64,000 bases of DNA from Erythrobacter sp. (GTDB lineage: Bacteria > Pseudomonadota > Alphaproteobacteria > Sphingomonadales > Sphingomonadaceae), in contig NZ_CP136573.1 in assembly GCF_035194505.1 (NCBI RefSeq), positions 2,858,048 through 2,922,047 on the forward strand. Reading direction: 5' to 3'. The position numbers and the translations under genes were made by a program. The notes beneath the pieces were generated by a model. That model was not told the DNA's origin. It did not search any database and saw only the letters and a program-made list of their open reading frames with translations. Below, piece after piece: positions 63,327 through 64,000 of this stretch (position 1 is the stretch's first letter; every line of letters begins with the position of its first letter).

Positions 63327-63352
63327 TGTTTCACGATGTTTCACGTGAAACA
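63327..63352. other. parS site with an additional half-site
   Basis: TGTTTCACGTGAAACA (63337-63352) is identical to the site at 14917. It is directly preceded by TGTTTCACGA (63327-63336), which repeats the left half. It lies in the gap between queF and the PAS gene. Confidence 0.9.
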
Positions 63353-63383
63353 TTCGGGCCCTTGGGGCGCGTTTTTCGGCGGG

Positions 63384-63877
63384 TCAGATGCTCAGATCAA
63401 GCTGGACGAAGGCCGGCGAGGTCTTGTGCGCCTCGCGCCACTTGGCGAGCGGGAAGGCCCCTGCGCCCAGCGCCGCCAGCGGATGGTCGGTTCGCTGCCG
63501 CGCTTGTTGGTCGCGCCGACCCCGACGACGTGCTCCTCGATCTTCGAGCGGGCCTTGAGCTTGAAGCCGATCGCCCGCTGGACGGGCGCGCCGGGTTCGG
63601 GCTCGACATCGCTGAACACCTGCGACAGCGGACGGCCGATCAGCTCCCCGCCATCGCTGCCCAGATCATCAAGTGCACGCTGCGAGAGGAAGGTGAGGTG
63701 GCCTTCGGCGTCGGTGGCCCAGAACATGCCGATCCCGAGCTCTTCGACATCGCTGAGGATGTCGGTCCGGACCGGCGCGCAGTGGGACTGGTCACGCCCC
63801 TTGCCACCCGCGTGCCGCGCGGATCTGGCGGCTTTGCCCGCGTGCTCCTTACTCGATTTCAGAAAGCCCAACGGCAT
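63384..63877 (-). pseudogene. PAS-domain protein, frameshifted near the C-terminus
   Basis: From the ATG at 63877 the frame encodes a basic lead and then a PAS-like domain: 'VEELGIGMFWATDAEGHLTF', 'LIGRPLSQVFSD' and 'KLKARSKIEEHVVGVGA', to 'RGSEPTIRW' near 63475. Beyond this the frame turns into unlikely codons (AGG, AGA, ACA) and stops at 63392. Another frame carries strongly coding-like sequence 'LGAGAFPLAKWREAHKTSPA', ending at 63384. A 1-base change near 63470-63480 would join the two into about 164 residues. The gene is either newly broken or affected by a sequencing error. Confidence 0.6.
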
Positions 63878-64000
63878 CGACTGTCCTCATCCGCAAACCG
63901 GTGCGCGACCCATTGCTCCGGTTCGGGCCAAGCGGCGTTTGCCGGGTTGGCCCATGGTTAATCGGATGACGCCTAACCCAAGGCGATTGAGAAAGGGTTA
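63878..64000. other. right end of window, no gene seen
   Basis: 123 bases upstream of the PAS gene. No reading frame or RNA gene is supported. It should contain the PAS gene promoter. Confidence 0.4.

Noticed and set aside
63147..63353. Minus-strand ORF starting 'MFHVKH' at the second parS
   Set aside because: Its start is only the translated parS palindrome and it overlaps queF on the opposite strand; no family match.

Overview
This is about 64 kb of GC-rich chromosome from an alphaproteobacterium. It is most likely a sphingomonad, and the Erythrobacteraceae (Erythrobacter/Porphyrobacter group) fit best. The grounds are protein sequence character, codon use, the layout of the division and cell-wall (dcw) cluster, the DUF934/DUF2849-type sulfite-reduction operon, and the style of the short palindromic repeats. 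Species is not determinable from the window. Nearly all genes are housekeeping. No prophage, integrase, transposase or CRISPR array is visible.

Layout. 1-10 kb: the 3' end of tamB, a GH24 lysozyme, a small XRE regulator with a membrane-protein partner behind three tandem 17-bp dyads, a large serine-protease autotransporter, a frameshifted Tat-signal gene and a secreted protein. 10-26 kb: glnA-glnB with a sigma-54-type promoter, argC, an M17 aminopeptidase, a parS site at the start of a DUF3298 gene, map, ccmAB, a pterin dehydratase, an SDR, an S9 peptidase, a GIY-YIG gene framed by inverted palindromes, an AlkA-type glycosylase, a ferredoxin and a cysteine-synthase-like enzyme. 26-46 kb: a complete dcw cluster, mraZ-rsmH-ftsL-ftsI-murE-murF-mraY-murD-ftsW-murG-murC-murB-ddl-ftsQ-ftsA-ftsZ. 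Most of its genes overlap by 1-4 bases, and it is broken only by a palindromic repeat before ddl and a regulatory gap before ftsZ. 46-56 kb: a TPR/SPOR protein, a YbjN-like protein, proC, a Bax-inhibitor-1 protein, a lipoprotein, tRNA-Ala(CGC), a cobalamin riboswitch with btuB, obgE, proB and an SDR. 56-64 kb: a minus-strand sulfur operon sseA-metC-cobA-DUF2849-cysI-DUF934-cysH, then divergent queF, a second parS and a damaged PAS-domain gene.

How the parts work together. The dcw block makes lipid II and the divisome. It is preceded by a long helically phased array of GGGA boxes that probably binds MraZ. The sulfur block reduces sulfate to sulfide (APS reductase, siroheme sulfite reductase, siroheme precursor methylase) and handles cysteine sulfur. 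Two parS sites 48 kb apart suggest that the window lies in the origin-proximal ParB-loading region.

The most interesting non-genic signal is two families of short palindromes. One (GTC..CCCG..C.TGA..CGGG....GCT) occurs four times as two inverted pairs, and one pair exactly brackets a GIY-YIG nuclease gene. The other (CCGTTC...GAACGG) occurs three times, and one copy lies in frame inside the sulfite reductase gene.
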